The notes under the pieces are model-generated. The model was not told the origin of the DNA. It saw only the letters and a program-made list of their open reading frames with translations, and searched no databases. A stretch of 64,000 nt of DNA. Origin: Jiangellales bacterium (lineage in GTDB: Bacteria > Actinomycetota > Actinomycetes > Jiangellales > Jiangellaceae). A program made the position numbers and the translations under genes. Positions 46,171 to 57,586 of this stretch are shown here, one piece after another. The DNA lies in NCBI GenBank assembly GCA_030447955.1, contig JAUJNY010000001.1, forward strand, positions 779,923-843,922, given 5' to 3'. Numbering within the stretch: position 1 is the stretch's first letter; each line of letters starts with the position of its first letter.

Positions 46171-47207
46171 TGGAGGTCGGCGAGCGCCGCTGCCTCGTCC
46201 CGCAACTGCCGGGTGACGGCCCGGTCCAGCCGCCGGAACGGCTCCAGGGTGACGCGGCCGTCCTCGTACCGCCAACTACCCGCGACGCTGCCGTCGACCA
46301 GGAGCGTCGCCACCGAGTGCGGGTTCTTGCTGGTGAAGATCCGCGGGCGGTACTCCTCCGGCAGGATTCCGGCCCGCCGCGCATGGACTAGCAGCGTTGC
46401 GTCCCAGGTCGGCAGGAACCGCACCGGCGCTGGCGTGTCGGGGTCGGGTAACGGCCCGTCGGGCAGGTCGACGAGCTCAGTGCCCCGCTCGTCGCGGAAG
46501 CGGCGTAGGTCCATCCGGGCCAGCGCCTCGGTGACTGGCGTGACCGGCAGCCCAGCCCAGTCCGCAATGTCCCGACGCGCCGCCGGTCCGAATCCGCCAA
46601 GGTAGCGGGACACGAGGTGCTCGATCGCGGCGTCCGCTGCGATGTCGGCGGGGCCGAGCCAGTCCTCGGCAGCGGCGTAGAGGTCGGCTCGGCGGCGCTC
46701 CCAGGTGCCAGCCGGGGGCACCCGCACGAGGTCGAGCCACAGGTGCATGGCCGAGGCCTGCCGCGCGCCCACGATCGCGTCGACCTCCTTGCGGGTCACC
46801 GGGCCCTCTGCAAGTCGGCGGCGCAGCCGCTCGCCGGCGGCGGTCAGCTCGCTTTCGCTGGGCCGCTGGCGAACCGTTCGCAGCCACCACCGGCGGCGCG
46901 CGGCCCGGACCCCGATGGCGCACGGCCAGTAGTCCGTTGCAGAGACCAGGTGAATCGTCGACCGCATCAACGTGCCCTGTACGACCTGCCGGCGCTCGAG
47001 TGCCACGGTGAGGTCCGGCCGGACGAAGCCATGCACCCGGGACCACAGACCCACGTACATCGACGGGGCGTACTGCGCCTGCAGTCCGGCCATCCGGTCG
47101 AGTGCTTGCGGCAGGGTGCAGTCGGCGCGCTCCAGCAGCAGTTGCCGGCCGAGCACGGCACGGTTCAGCTGCCGCTGCCCGAGCACCCGCTCGCCGCCGG
47201 CTCCCAC
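46164..47207 (-). CDS. AlkZ-like winged-helix DNA glycosylase (HTH_42)
   Basis: The 347-residue product is an HTH_42 protein: LDRMAGLQAQYAPSMYVGLW near residue 40, MRSTIHLVSATDYW, tandem winged-helix regions through GPVTRKEVDAIVG, YLGGFGPAARRDIADWAGLP, and RFLPTWDATLLVHARRAGIL. The Gln-Ala-Gln in LQAQYA fits the QxQ catalytic motif of the AlkZ branch, as opposed to QxD in YcaQ. AlkZ enzymes unhook DNA interstrand cross-links or remove bulky adducts and protect producers of genotoxic antibiotics; no such cluster is next to it. Start 47207 agrees with relatives (about 340-380 aa). Confidence 0.85.
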   Translation of the reverse strand: MGAGGERVLGQRQLNRAVLGRQLLLERADCTLPQALDRMAGLQAQYAPSMYVGLWSRVHGFVRPDLTVALERRQVVQGTLMRSTIHLVSATDYWPCAIGVRAARRRWWLRTVRQRPSESELTAAGERLRRRLAEGPVTRKEVDAIVGARQASAMHLWLDLVRVPPAGTWERRRADLYAAAEDWLGPADIAADAAIEHLVSRYLGGFGPAARRDIADWAGLPVTPVTEALARMDLRRFRDERGTELVDLPDGPLPDPDTPAPVRFLPTWDATLLVHARRAGILPEEYRPRIFTSKNPHSVATLLVDGSVAGSWRYEDGRVTLEPFRRLDRAVTRQLRDEAAALADLHQ

Positions 47208-47336
47208 ATTCGGACGCTACCGGCCGCGACTTCCGCTGAGTGACAGCTGCGCCGCCGGGTGACGGCTGTGCGCGTCGTGCCGTCCGCTGACACTCAGGCT
47301 GGGTGAGAAGGTCCAGATCTGGTGAGCCTCGACGGC

Positions 47337-48737
47337 TCAGCCGTCGGGGTGGTAGCTGGGCGGCGGGAGGTCGTAGGTCTTGCCGGCAGGGCTGGTCCAG
47401 GTGCAGGCGCCGTCGGGATGGCGCTGGAGGCGCCAGCCGGCTCGATGCTTCGCGCGGTGGTGGCGTTTGCACAGCGTGCCGCAGTTGATCCGGTCGGTTG
47501 TCCCGCCGCTGTCGAACTCGATGGCGTGGTCGATCTCGCAGCGTCGAGCCGGCATGGCACACCCGGGGAAGCGGCAGGTCTGGTCGCGGGCGATGACGAA
47601 CTGTGCGAGGTCGGCAGGGGGCTGGTAGACCGTGCGTCCGTAGTCGAGGAGCGCCCCACTGGCGGGGTCGGTGAGCAGCCGCCGCCAGGTGCCGTCGGTG
47701 GCGATGCGCCGCGCCGTGGCCGCGGTGATCGGCCCGTAGCCGGCGAGCTCGGCGGGCTCCTCGTCCAGCCCCAGCAGGGTGTTGACACCGACGGTCACCT
47801 GGATGTGCGGACGGCGTCCGTGTTGCCGCGGCAAGGCGGTTCCGGGTGGGGTGCCAGCGTTGTTGAGGGCCTCGCGCATCATCCCGGTGAACGCGTCGGC
47901 GCGGCGGGCGTCGATGCCGGGAGCGGATGGGCAGTCGGCCGCCTCGGCGCGTCCAGTGAGCACCGTCCAGGCGAGCTCAACGTCGTCCGCGGCCAGCACG
48001 AAGTAGAGACCCGCCATGCCGTCCGCGAGCGCCCACTTCTCCACCCGCCGCTGCGTGACGGCTCGGAGGTGGGCCCCGTCGGCAGCCGCCGGATCGGCGC
48101 GCGAGACGGCACGGCGCAGTGAGCGGCGCAGCTCGCCCAGCGTCTGTTGCGGTGCCCGGCCCAGGACGCGGCGCTCGACGGCCGCCGCCGTGTCGGCGTC
48201 GAGCGGCTGGGTGGCGTCGGCAACCGCCACGGCCTGTCGATAGGTGATCTCGCCTTGCGCCAGCGCTGTCCAGGTCCGCGGCAATCGGGAGGCCAGGGCG
48301 TGCGCGACGCGGAGGCGTTCGGCCGCCGTGCAGGGGGACAAATGCAGCGCCGCGGCAACCTCCTCGCGGGTCCAGTCCTCGTCGGGACGCCGGGTGTCGT
48401 GAAAGCGCGCAGTCTCGTCGTCGGGGGCAGGGCCACGGCCCAAAGCCGCCAGCACCGGTTGCTGTGACGCGACCACCCACGAGGCTTGCCGCTCCCAAAT
48501 CGCCAGCATCTCGATGCGCTGCCGCTGCGAGAGGCGGGCGGCGTCGAAGGACGACAGCACCGCCATCACCGCCGGCCCGGGCTGCGCCGCGCTCAGCCCC
48601 TGCAGGGTGGCGTCGACGTCGAGGCGCCCCTGGCCGTCGGTGATCCACAGCCCGCCCGGCAGGCCGATGCCGACCTGCGGCGGTCCGGCTGCCAACGGTT
48701 CGAACGTGAGTTCGACGTTACGCCAAACAACCGACAA
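47337..48737 (-). CDS. DUF222/HNH endonuclease-like protein
   Basis: The 466-residue product has an N-terminal DUF222 helical region (RLSQRQRIEMLAIWERQASW, DWTREEVAAALHLSPCTAAE, RLRVAHALASRLPRTWTALA, GEITYRQAVAVADA) and a C-terminal HNH zinc-type nuclease: CRFPGCAMPARRCEIDHAIE, then NCGTLCKRHHRAKHRAGW. These DUF222-HNH proteins are multi-copy in many actinobacteria and often mobile (13E12 repeat family). Whether they act as mobile elements or nucleases is unsettled. The start GTG at 48737 lies in a normal position. No inverted repeats were seen at its ends. Confidence 0.88.
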   Translation of the reverse strand: MSVVWRNVELTFEPLAAGPPQVGIGLPGGLWITDGQGRLDVDATLQGLSAAQPGPAVMAVLSSFDAARLSQRQRIEMLAIWERQASWVVASQQPVLAALGRGPAPDDETARFHDTRRPDEDWTREEVAAALHLSPCTAAERLRVAHALASRLPRTWTALAQGEITYRQAVAVADATQPLDADTAAAVERRVLGRAPQQTLGELRRSLRRAVSRADPAAADGAHLRAVTQRRVEKWALADGMAGLYFVLAADDVELAWTVLTGRAEAADCPSAPGIDARRADAFTGMMREALNNAGTPPGTALPRQHGRRPHIQVTVGVNTLLGLDEEPAELAGYGPITAATARRIATDGTWRRLLTDPASGALLDYGRTVYQPPADLAQFVIARDQTCRFPGCAMPARRCEIDHAIEFDSGGTTDRINCGTLCKRHHRAKHRAGWRLQRHPDGACTWTSPAGKTYDLPPPSYHPDG

Positions 48738-48829
48738 GATTCGCTGTTGTCCACAGCGAGAGTTCCGAGGCGTCGCGGGACAGAGCGGCGACCGCCCTCA
48801 ACCGGAGCGGGCGACGCGACGACCCAGCC

Positions 48830-51388
<2,559 letters not shown>

Positions 51389-51486
51389 GGGACGCATCCT
51401 GGCAGAACCGCCGATGGTGGAATGTCGAAGGCGGCGGCGCCGGTTGTACCCACAGACTCGACCACTCGACGCTGCAGAGGAAACTT

Positions 51487-52149
51487 GTGACCGCAACCCC
51501 CACGCTTCACACGTCCGACACCCCTGGCGCCAACGCCTCAGCGCAGCAGAGGGTTGCGGTGGACTTCTGGTTCGACCCCATCTGCCCGTGGGCGTGGGTG
51601 ACGAGCCGGTGGGTCATGGAGGTCGAGCAGGTCAGGCCCATCCACGTCCGCTGGCGGGTCATGTCCCTGGCGTACCTCAACTCCGGGCGCGAGCTGGCTG
51701 AGGACTACCAGCGGAGGATGGACGCCGCCTGGGGACCCGTCCGCGTGATCACTGCCGCCAAGGAGTTGCACGGCGAGCAGTACGTGAAGCGGCTCTACGA
51801 CGCGATGGGCACTCGGCTGCACCCGGGCGGAGACGAGGATCTGGACAGGGTCATCGTCGAGTCACTGGCGGAGGTCCGCCTGCCGGGCGAGCTTGCGCAG
51901 CAGGCCGCGTCGACCGACTACGACGAGGCCCTCAAGGAGAGCCACCACGCCGGCATGGACCAGGTGGGCACGGACGTCGGCACGCCAACCATCGCGGTCG
52001 AGGGCAGCGCGTTCTTCGGCCCGGTCATCACCCCGACCCCCCGCGGCGAGGAGGCCGGGCGACTGTGGGACGGCGTCCGCGGGGTGACGGCGTACGACGG
52101 GTTCTTCGAGCTCAAGCGCAGCCGTACCCGCTCGCCCTCCTTCGACTGA
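51487..52149 (+). CDS. DsbA-like mycothiol-linked oxidoreductase (Rv2466c-like)
   Basis: The 220-residue product resembles the mycobacterial mycothiol-dependent nitroreductase: VDFWFDPICPWAWVTSRWVM at residues 24-43, RWRVMSLAYLNSGRELAEDY, and the cis-Pro loop VGTPTIAVEGSAFFGPVITP. In Rv2466c the active site is CPWC; here it is CPWA, so the resolving Cys is Ala and a monothiol, mycothiol-recycled mechanism is likely. Expected cytoplasmic role: reducing mixed disulfides or nitro compounds. The GTG at 51487 follows a GAGGAAAC site. Confidence 0.87.
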   Translation: MTATPTLHTSDTPGANASAQQRVAVDFWFDPICPWAWVTSRWVMEVEQVRPIHVRWRVMSLAYLNSGRELAEDYQRRMDAAWGPVRVITAAKELHGEQYVKRLYDAMGTRLHPGGDEDLDRVIVESLAEVRLPGELAQQAASTDYDEALKESHHAGMDQVGTDVGTPTIAVEGSAFFGPVITPTPRGEEAGRLWDGVRGVTAYDGFFELKRSRTRSPSFD

Positions 52150-52172
52150 CATCGACCCGCCGCACCCTGCGA

Positions 52173-52258
52173 AATGATCACGTAAACCTTGCGCGGGGCG
52201 TCTTCACCCAGGTTGCGCGCCAGGTGAAGGCGGGGGGAGCCGGGTCAACGTGATCATT
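52173..52258. repeat. Nested inverted repeats between the DsbA-like and rpiB genes
   Basis: An 11-bp perfect inverted repeat, AATGATCACGT (52173-52183) with ACGTGATCATT (52248-52258), encloses a second pair, CTTCACC (52202-52208) with GGTGAAG (52223-52229). The structure fills the gap between two co-directional genes. It may be a terminator, a REP-like element or an operator; no protein is known to link to it. Confidence 0.6.
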
Positions 52259-52284
52259 CCGGCGCACTGCCAGACTCTGGGCGC

Positions 52285-52755
52285 ATGCGGGTGCACCTGG
52301 GTTCGGACCACGCGGGGTACGACGCCAAGGCGCGGCTCGCTCAGCGCCTGCGCGCTCAAGGCCACGAGGTCATCGACCACGGGCCGCACAGCTTCGACCC
52401 GGACGACGACTATCCGCCCTTCTGCCTGCGTGCGGCCGCCGCCGTGGCCGGTGAACCGGGGAGCCTCGCGGTCGTGCTCGGCGGGTCGGGCAACGGTGAG
52501 CAGATCGCTGCCAACAAGGTGCGCGGCGTGCGGGCCGCCCTGGGCTGGAACGAGGAGACGGCCCGGCTCGCCCGCGAGCACAACGACGCCAACGTGTTGG
52601 GAGTGGGGACCCGCCAGCACCCGGTCGAGGACATCGAGAGTTTCGTCGACGCGTTCGTCGTCACGCCGTTCGGCGGTGAGGACCGCCACGCCCGCCGGAT
52701 CGCCATGCTGATCGAGTACGAGGAGACCGGCGCGCTGCCACCACTGCCCGGTTGA
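52285..52755 (+). CDS. rpiB: Ribose-5-phosphate isomerase B
   Basis: The 156-residue product has LGSDHAGYDAKARLAQRL at the start, VIDHGPHSFDPDDDYPPF, and the actinobacterial active site GGSGNGEQIAANKVRGVRA, where the Glu acts as the base that Cys fulfils in E. coli RpiB. HNDANVLGVGTRQHP follows. It interconverts ribose- and ribulose-5-phosphate in the pentose phosphate pathway. Length matches mycobacterial RpiB. ATG at 52285 is at the usual place. Confidence 0.95.
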   Translation: MRVHLGSDHAGYDAKARLAQRLRAQGHEVIDHGPHSFDPDDDYPPFCLRAAAAVAGEPGSLAVVLGGSGNGEQIAANKVRGVRAALGWNEETARLAREHNDANVLGVGTRQHPVEDIESFVDAFVVTPFGGEDRHARRIAMLIEYEETGALPPLPG

Positions 52756-52858
52756 CCCGGCGGTGGTGTCGCCCTCCCGCGCCCACCGTCCTGCGTCCAC
52801 CGTCCTGTGTCTGCCGTCCCGCGTCCGCCGTCCGGGCGACCCCCCTAGCCTCTAGGAC

Positions 52859-54004
52859 ATGCGCGTCCTTCCCCCGTCGAGCCAACTCCCCCAAGCCGGC
52901 CTGCGCGGGGCGCTCGTCCACGCGCTGGCTCGCGTGGAGGACGTCTTCCAGCGCGGCGTGGTCACGGCGCTGCGCCGGCGCCCCGGGTGGCGGCTCGTGG
53001 TCGTTCCGTACGCCGGGCACGGGACCCGTACCCAGGTGCACGTGCTCGCCCGGGTGCTGCTGCGCCGCTCCCGGCCGGCGGACTCGCCAGCCCGGCCGGT
53101 GTCGACGTTTGGCACCGCGCTGCGGCACTACCTCACCGTCGAGGTCCCCGGTGAGCCGGTGGGCGTTCAAGTCGGGGATCGGCAGTTGTCCACGACGGCG
53201 GACCGGGAGGGCTACGTCCGGGTCACGCTCGACGTGGGCGAGCTCGACCCCGGCTGGCAGCCGGTCACCTTCGAGCTCCCCGCCGCCCCGGACGGAAGGG
53301 CCACCGGCCAGGTGCTCGTCGTCGACCCGGCGGCGCGGCTCGGCCTGGTGAGCGACGTCGACGACACCGTCATCCGCACCGGGCTGACCCGCCTCGTGGA
53401 GGCCGTCCGCACGACGCTGCTCGTGCCCGAGGACGCGCGTACCGCCCTCTCCGGTGGAGCCGAGCTCTACCGCGGCCTGGTGGCGGGCGACAGCGGCCGG
53501 GCGCCGGTGTTCTACGTCTCCACGGGTGCGTGGAACCTGCACGGGGTGCTCGAGCGCTTCATCGTCCGGCACGGGTTTCCGGTCGGTCCGTTGCTGATGA
53601 CTGACTGGGGTCCCGGTCAGTCCGGGCTGTTCCGCCAGAACGGCATCGCCTACAAGACCTCCACGATCGCCGCCCTGCTCGCCGAGCACGCGCAGCTGTC
53701 GTGGGTGCTGGTCGGCGACAGCGGCCAGGACGACGCGGAAGCGTACGCCGCCGTAGCCCGTTCGGCGCCGCAGCGGATCCGCGCGATCTACATCCGCGAC
53801 GCGCCGCCGCCCTCGCCCGCGCGGACCCAGCGCGTTCGTCGGCTCGCGGACGAGCTCGCCGGCCTGGGCGTGCCCATGCTGCTGATCGAGGACAGCGTTG
53901 CCGCGGCCGAACACGCGGCAGCTATCGGGCTCCTCGCCGGTGAGCGAGTAGCCGAGGTCCGGGCAGCGGTGGAGTCCGCGGGATCACCGGCCGCCCGCAG
54001 CTGA
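52859..54004 (+). CDS. App1-like phosphatidate phosphatase domain protein (DUF2183)
   Basis: The 381-residue product has an N-terminal beta region and a C-terminal App1 catalytic domain: LVSDVDDTVIRTG with the DxDDT phosphatase motif, VFYVSTGAWNLHGVLERFIV, MTDWGPGQSGLF, and WVLVGDSGQDDAEAYAAVAR. App1 (yeast) dephosphorylates phosphatidic acid; bacterial relatives are unstudied, and a lipid phosphatase role is inferred. No membrane segment is seen. The ATG (52859) is the only start that fits; the next gene follows 43 bp later on the same strand. Confidence 0.87.
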   Translation: MRVLPPSSQLPQAGLRGALVHALARVEDVFQRGVVTALRRRPGWRLVVVPYAGHGTRTQVHVLARVLLRRSRPADSPARPVSTFGTALRHYLTVEVPGEPVGVQVGDRQLSTTADREGYVRVTLDVGELDPGWQPVTFELPAAPDGRATGQVLVVDPAARLGLVSDVDDTVIRTGLTRLVEAVRTTLLVPEDARTALSGGAELYRGLVAGDSGRAPVFYVSTGAWNLHGVLERFIVRHGFPVGPLLMTDWGPGQSGLFRQNGIAYKTSTIAALLAEHAQLSWVLVGDSGQDDAEAYAAVARSAPQRIRAIYIRDAPPPSPARTQRVRRLADELAGLGVPMLLIEDSVAAAEHAAAIGLLAGERVAEVRAAVESAGSPAARS

Positions 54005-54047
54005 CGCCCGGGCCTCGCCCGCCCCGGACGGCCGGGGGCGCGGCATC

Positions 54048-54827
54048 ATGCCGGGTATGCCGAGCGGGTCCGCGTTGCCGAACCTCGTGGTGATCGGCGC
54101 GATGAAGTGCGGGACGACCGCGCTCCACCGGCTGCTCGACAAGCACCCGCAGATCGCCATGTCGGATCCAAAGGAGCTCAACTTCTTCTTCGGACCTGTC
54201 GACGCGACCGGCGGCAAGCAGTCGGGGATGAGCCCTGCGAAAGCGGAGCAACTCGGCTGGACGCGCGGCAACTGGCACCGCGGCGTCGAGTGGTACGCGC
54301 ACCACTTCCCGCCCGCCGCCGTACGCGGGGAGTCCTCGCCGGGCTACACGTCCCCGGATCATCCGGAGGTCGCTGCCCGCATGGCGGCCGTGTTGCCGAC
54401 GGCCCGCCTCGTCTACCTCGTGCGCGACCCGATCGACCGGGCCCTATCCCAGTACCGCCATCACGTTGCCGAGGGGACGGAGCGACGTCCGGTCGGCGAG
54501 GCACTGCTCGATCCGAGCAGTCAGTACGTTGCCCGCGGCCTGTACTACGAGCGGCTTCGCCCGTTCCTCGCACACTATGACCGCGCATCCATCACCGTCG
54601 TTCGCCAGGAGCAGCTCCGCGCGCGCCCCGGCGCAACCCTGCGGTCGCTGCACCGCGTCCTCGGGTTGCGCAGGGACCAGCACGGCTGGAACGACCTCGA
54701 CCGGGTGGATGAGTGGCGTCCACCTCTGACGCCCCGGCACGCCGTGCTGGACGAGTCCCTGCACGCCCGGCTGAAGGAGACGTTCGCCGCCGACGGGCAG
54801 CGGCTCCGGGAGCTGACTCAAGGCTGA
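54048..54827 (+). CDS. PAPS-dependent sulfotransferase
   Basis: The 259-residue product has the 5'-phosphosulfate loop LVVIGAMKCGTTALHRLLDK (about 13-32) and the 3'-phosphate site LVYLVRDPIDRALSQYRHHV, the two PAPS-binding blocks of heparan-type sulfotransferases. KELNFFF and GESSPGYTSPD stand at the expected catalytic and acceptor regions. Substrate is unknown (glycolipid, trehalose or saccharide types exist in actinobacteria). It follows the App1-like gene on the same strand and converges on the cyclase-ATPase gene. Confidence 0.88.
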   Translation: MPGMPSGSALPNLVVIGAMKCGTTALHRLLDKHPQIAMSDPKELNFFFGPVDATGGKQSGMSPAKAEQLGWTRGNWHRGVEWYAHHFPPAAVRGESSPGYTSPDHPEVAARMAAVLPTARLVYLVRDPIDRALSQYRHHVAEGTERRPVGEALLDPSSQYVARGLYYERLRPFLAHYDRASITVVRQEQLRARPGATLRSLHRVLGLRRDQHGWNDLDRVDEWRPPLTPRHAVLDESLHARLKETFAADGQRLRELTQG

Positions 54828-54907
54828 CGCACCAGTGACCACGCGATCCCCGACGGTTTCCTGCAATCTCCGGACTTCCGGGCTGTCGAAGCGTTGCCCT
54901 AGGGCCG

Positions 54908-57565
54908 CTAGACAGCTGCGTCGGCGGACCGTACGGATGCGGGGCCGCGGAGCGCGTCGGCCAGGGCGTCGTCGACGCTGTAGTCGTTACCGATCCGCAC
55001 GTTCTTGTCCCAGGTCGCGGCGTCGGGGAGCCGGCGCGCCCTGCCGACCGACTTCTCCAGCATCGCCGCGTCCGGCACCGGGAGCGGCAGTTCGGCCTTC
55101 TCCCGCATGGCCTCCGCGGCGCCCAGCAGGCGGGCAGCGCCGGCCGGGTCCCCGAGCTCGGCGAACACCATGCAGAACAGCTCGATCACGCTGACGGTGA
55201 GGTCCACGTCCCCGAGGGCGACGGCTGCGGGACCGTTGGCCACGAGGCGCTCGTACGCCCGCCGCGCGTTCCCGCCCCGCAACACCGCGCCGGCGAGGTT
55301 GACGTGGTCGACGGCCTCGGCCCACGCGTCCCCGAGCTCCCGGTCGATCTCGAGGGCCTCGTTCAGCAGCTCGGCCGCGCGGTCCGGCTGCTCTTCGTCC
55401 AACTCGATCATTGCCAGGTTGGACAGCACGTTGGCCAGCCGGCCGTGCTCACCCGCACCGCGCGCCACGGTGATGCCCTCCGCCAAGAGCCTGCGCGCCG
55501 TGTCGGGTTCGCCTAACGAGCGGTATGCGACGCCCAGGCTGTTGAGCTCCTTGGCGATGTTGCTCGGATCACCTTCGCGGCGCCAGAAGTCCAGGCAGGT
55601 CTCCAGCATGTCCCGGGCTTGCGCGGTCTCACCCTGCAGGAGGAGCAGGACGGCCAAGCTGTGCATGACGCTGATGAGCTCGCGGCTGTGCCTGTCAGCC
55701 GCCGCGTTCAACGCGCTCGCAAGCCACCGCCTGCCCTCGGACGAGTAGCCGCAGGCGTACCAGAACCAGCTCAGCGCCTGGCAGAGCCGCAGGCCGATGA
55801 CGAGCTCCTCCGGCGTGGGAAGGCGCTGCGGGGCCTCCTCGCACAGCGCCCAGCTGAGCGCGGCGCGCATGTTGTCGAGATCGGCTTCGATCCGATCTCG
55901 GATGGCGAGGTAGTGGGGGCTGCGCAGCTGCGCGCTGGTCGCCTCGGCCACGGTGAGGTAGTGCTCCGCATGTCGACGGCGGGCGGCCTCCAGCTCGCCC
56001 TCCTCCGCCAGTCGCTCACGCGCAAAGCCCGCCACGGTCTGCAGCAGCCGCACTCGCGGCTCGCCGTCCGGTCCCTCGCCCACCGTCGCGAGGCTCGCGT
56101 CGGCCAGTGGGACCACGTGGTTCAGCGGATCGACGCCGTCGCCGGTCATGGCAGCGACCGCGTCGAGGTCGAAGTCTCCGCTGAAGACCCCGAGCTGGCG
56201 GAACATCAACCGCGAGTCCGGCGACAGCAGCTCGTAGCTCCACGCGATCGTGCTGCGCAGGGTCTGCTGGCGCGTCGGCCGACCGGCCGCCGGGCCGGTC
56301 AACTCCAAAGCGTTGTCGAGGCGGGTACGGAGCGCGCGGACCGTCAGCAGCCGCAGCCGCGCCGCTACCAGCTCGATGGCCAGTGGGAGACCGTCCATGC
56401 GCCGGCAAATGTCGACGATGTCGTCGAGGTTGTCGGAGGAGAGGGCGAAGGCCGGGCGCACCATCCGCGCACGCTGGATGAAGAGCCGCACCGCACCGGA
56501 GTCACCCACCCCATCGGCGGCTGCGGCGTCCGGCAGCGTCAGCGGCGGCACCGGGTGCTCGTACTCTCCGGACAGGTGCAGCGGGCGACGCGATGTCGCA
56601 ACGATGCGCACGCCCTGCCCCGCCGCTAACAGCCGGTCGACGACTCCCGCTGCGTCGGGCAGCTGCTCCAGGTTGTCGAGGATCAGCAGCAGCTCGCGTG
56701 GAGCCACGTACTCGAGGAACGTCGGCGGCGCGCGGCCCTCGCCGGTCACGCCGAGCGCCTCGGCGATCGTCGTCCACATGACCTCCGCCGACTCCACCGA
56801 CTCCAGCGGCACGAAGTAGACGCCGTCTCCGAAGCTGCCCTCCAGCAGTGCGGCCAGCGCGATGGCGAGCCGTGTCTTGCCGGTCCCACCGGGTCCGGTC
56901 AGCGTCACCAGCCTGACCTCGGCGGCCTTGATGAGCTCCTGCAGCTCTCTCAGTTCGCCGTCGCGGCCGACGATCGAGGTGGTCGGGACCGGCAGGCTGG
57001 CCGCCGCTCCCAGACTCTTCGGCGGCGGGGAGCGGCGTTCCAGGCCCTCCGCGGCGAGCTGGAAGAGGTGCTCCTCCTCGGGGAGATCCTTGAGCCGATG
57101 GTGGCCGAGGTCGACGTACGTGACACCGTCGAGACGCTGCGCGGAAGCGATCCGGCAGGTCGCCTCTGACAGCAACACCTGGCCCCCGTGTGCGCTCCCG
57201 GCGACGCGGGCGGCCCGGTGCACGTCCATTCCGACGTACCCGTCCTCGTGCCGCGTCGGCTCCCCGGTGTGCAGTCCCATGCGGACGCGTACAGCGGCTC
57301 CAGCTGGCCACGGATAATCAGCGAGCTCGCGCTGTGCCTGCAACGCGGCACCCACCGCGTCGCCGACCGAGGAGAAGACCACGAAGAAGCTGTCCCCCTC
57401 GGTGCCCATCTCCCGGCCCCGCCACCGGCCGAACGCGGCGCGCAGGATCGTGCGTTGGGCCGAGAGCACCTCGGCGTAGCGGTCGCCCAGCCGACTCAGC
57501 AGGCTCGTCGACCCCTCGATGTCGCTGAACAACAGCGTCAGTGTCCCGGTCGGGAGGTCATCCAC
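54908..57565 (-). CDS. Class III cyclase-like domain / NB-ARC-type ATPase / TPR protein
   Basis: The 885-residue product joins three parts. Residues 1-175 are a class III nucleotide-cyclase domain (LTLLFSDIEGSTSLLSRLGD with metal Asp15, GTEGDSFFVVF with Asp58). In its catalytic helix the usual Asn is His116 (DVHRAAR, Arg120 kept) and the base-specifying Lys is Gly54, so activity is doubtful. Residues about 195-480 are an AAA/STAND ATPase (TGPGGTGKTRLAIALA, ELLLILDNLEQLPDA, IVATSRRPLHLSGEY). The rest is winged-helix and TPR-like repeats (AKELNSLGVAYRSLGEPDTA). It may sense a ligand and switch through ATP. It lies 21 bp after the CNB gene on the same strand. Confidence 0.85.
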   Translation of the reverse strand: MDDLPTGTLTLLFSDIEGSTSLLSRLGDRYAEVLSAQRTILRAAFGRWRGREMGTEGDSFFVVFSSVGDAVGAALQAQRELADYPWPAGAAVRVRMGLHTGEPTRHEDGYVGMDVHRAARVAGSAHGGQVLLSEATCRIASAQRLDGVTYVDLGHHRLKDLPEEEHLFQLAAEGLERRSPPPKSLGAAASLPVPTTSIVGRDGELRELQELIKAAEVRLVTLTGPGGTGKTRLAIALAALLEGSFGDGVYFVPLESVESAEVMWTTIAEALGVTGEGRAPPTFLEYVAPRELLLILDNLEQLPDAAGVVDRLLAAGQGVRIVATSRRPLHLSGEYEHPVPPLTLPDAAAADGVGDSGAVRLFIQRARMVRPAFALSSDNLDDIVDICRRMDGLPLAIELVAARLRLLTVRALRTRLDNALELTGPAAGRPTRQQTLRSTIAWSYELLSPDSRLMFRQLGVFSGDFDLDAVAAMTGDGVDPLNHVVPLADASLATVGEGPDGEPRVRLLQTVAGFARERLAEEGELEAARRRHAEHYLTVAEATSAQLRSPHYLAIRDRIEADLDNMRAALSWALCEEAPQRLPTPEELVIGLRLCQALSWFWYACGYSSEGRRWLASALNAAADRHSRELISVMHSLAVLLLLQGETAQARDMLETCLDFWRREGDPSNIAKELNSLGVAYRSLGEPDTARRLLAEGITVARGAGEHGRLANVLSNLAMIELDEEQPDRAAELLNEALEIDRELGDAWAEAVDHVNLAGAVLRGGNARRAYERLVANGPAAVALGDVDLTVSVIELFCMVFAELGDPAGAARLLGAAEAMREKAELPLPVPDAAMLEKSVGRARRLPDAATWDKNVRIGNDYSVDDALADALRGPASVRSADAAV

Positions 57566-57586
57566 GGCTGGCCCCGGAGCCGATGC

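Noticed and set aside
47337..48737. DUF222/HNH gene as a complete mobile element
   Set aside because: No terminal inverted repeats, target duplication or homing signature was seen at its edges.
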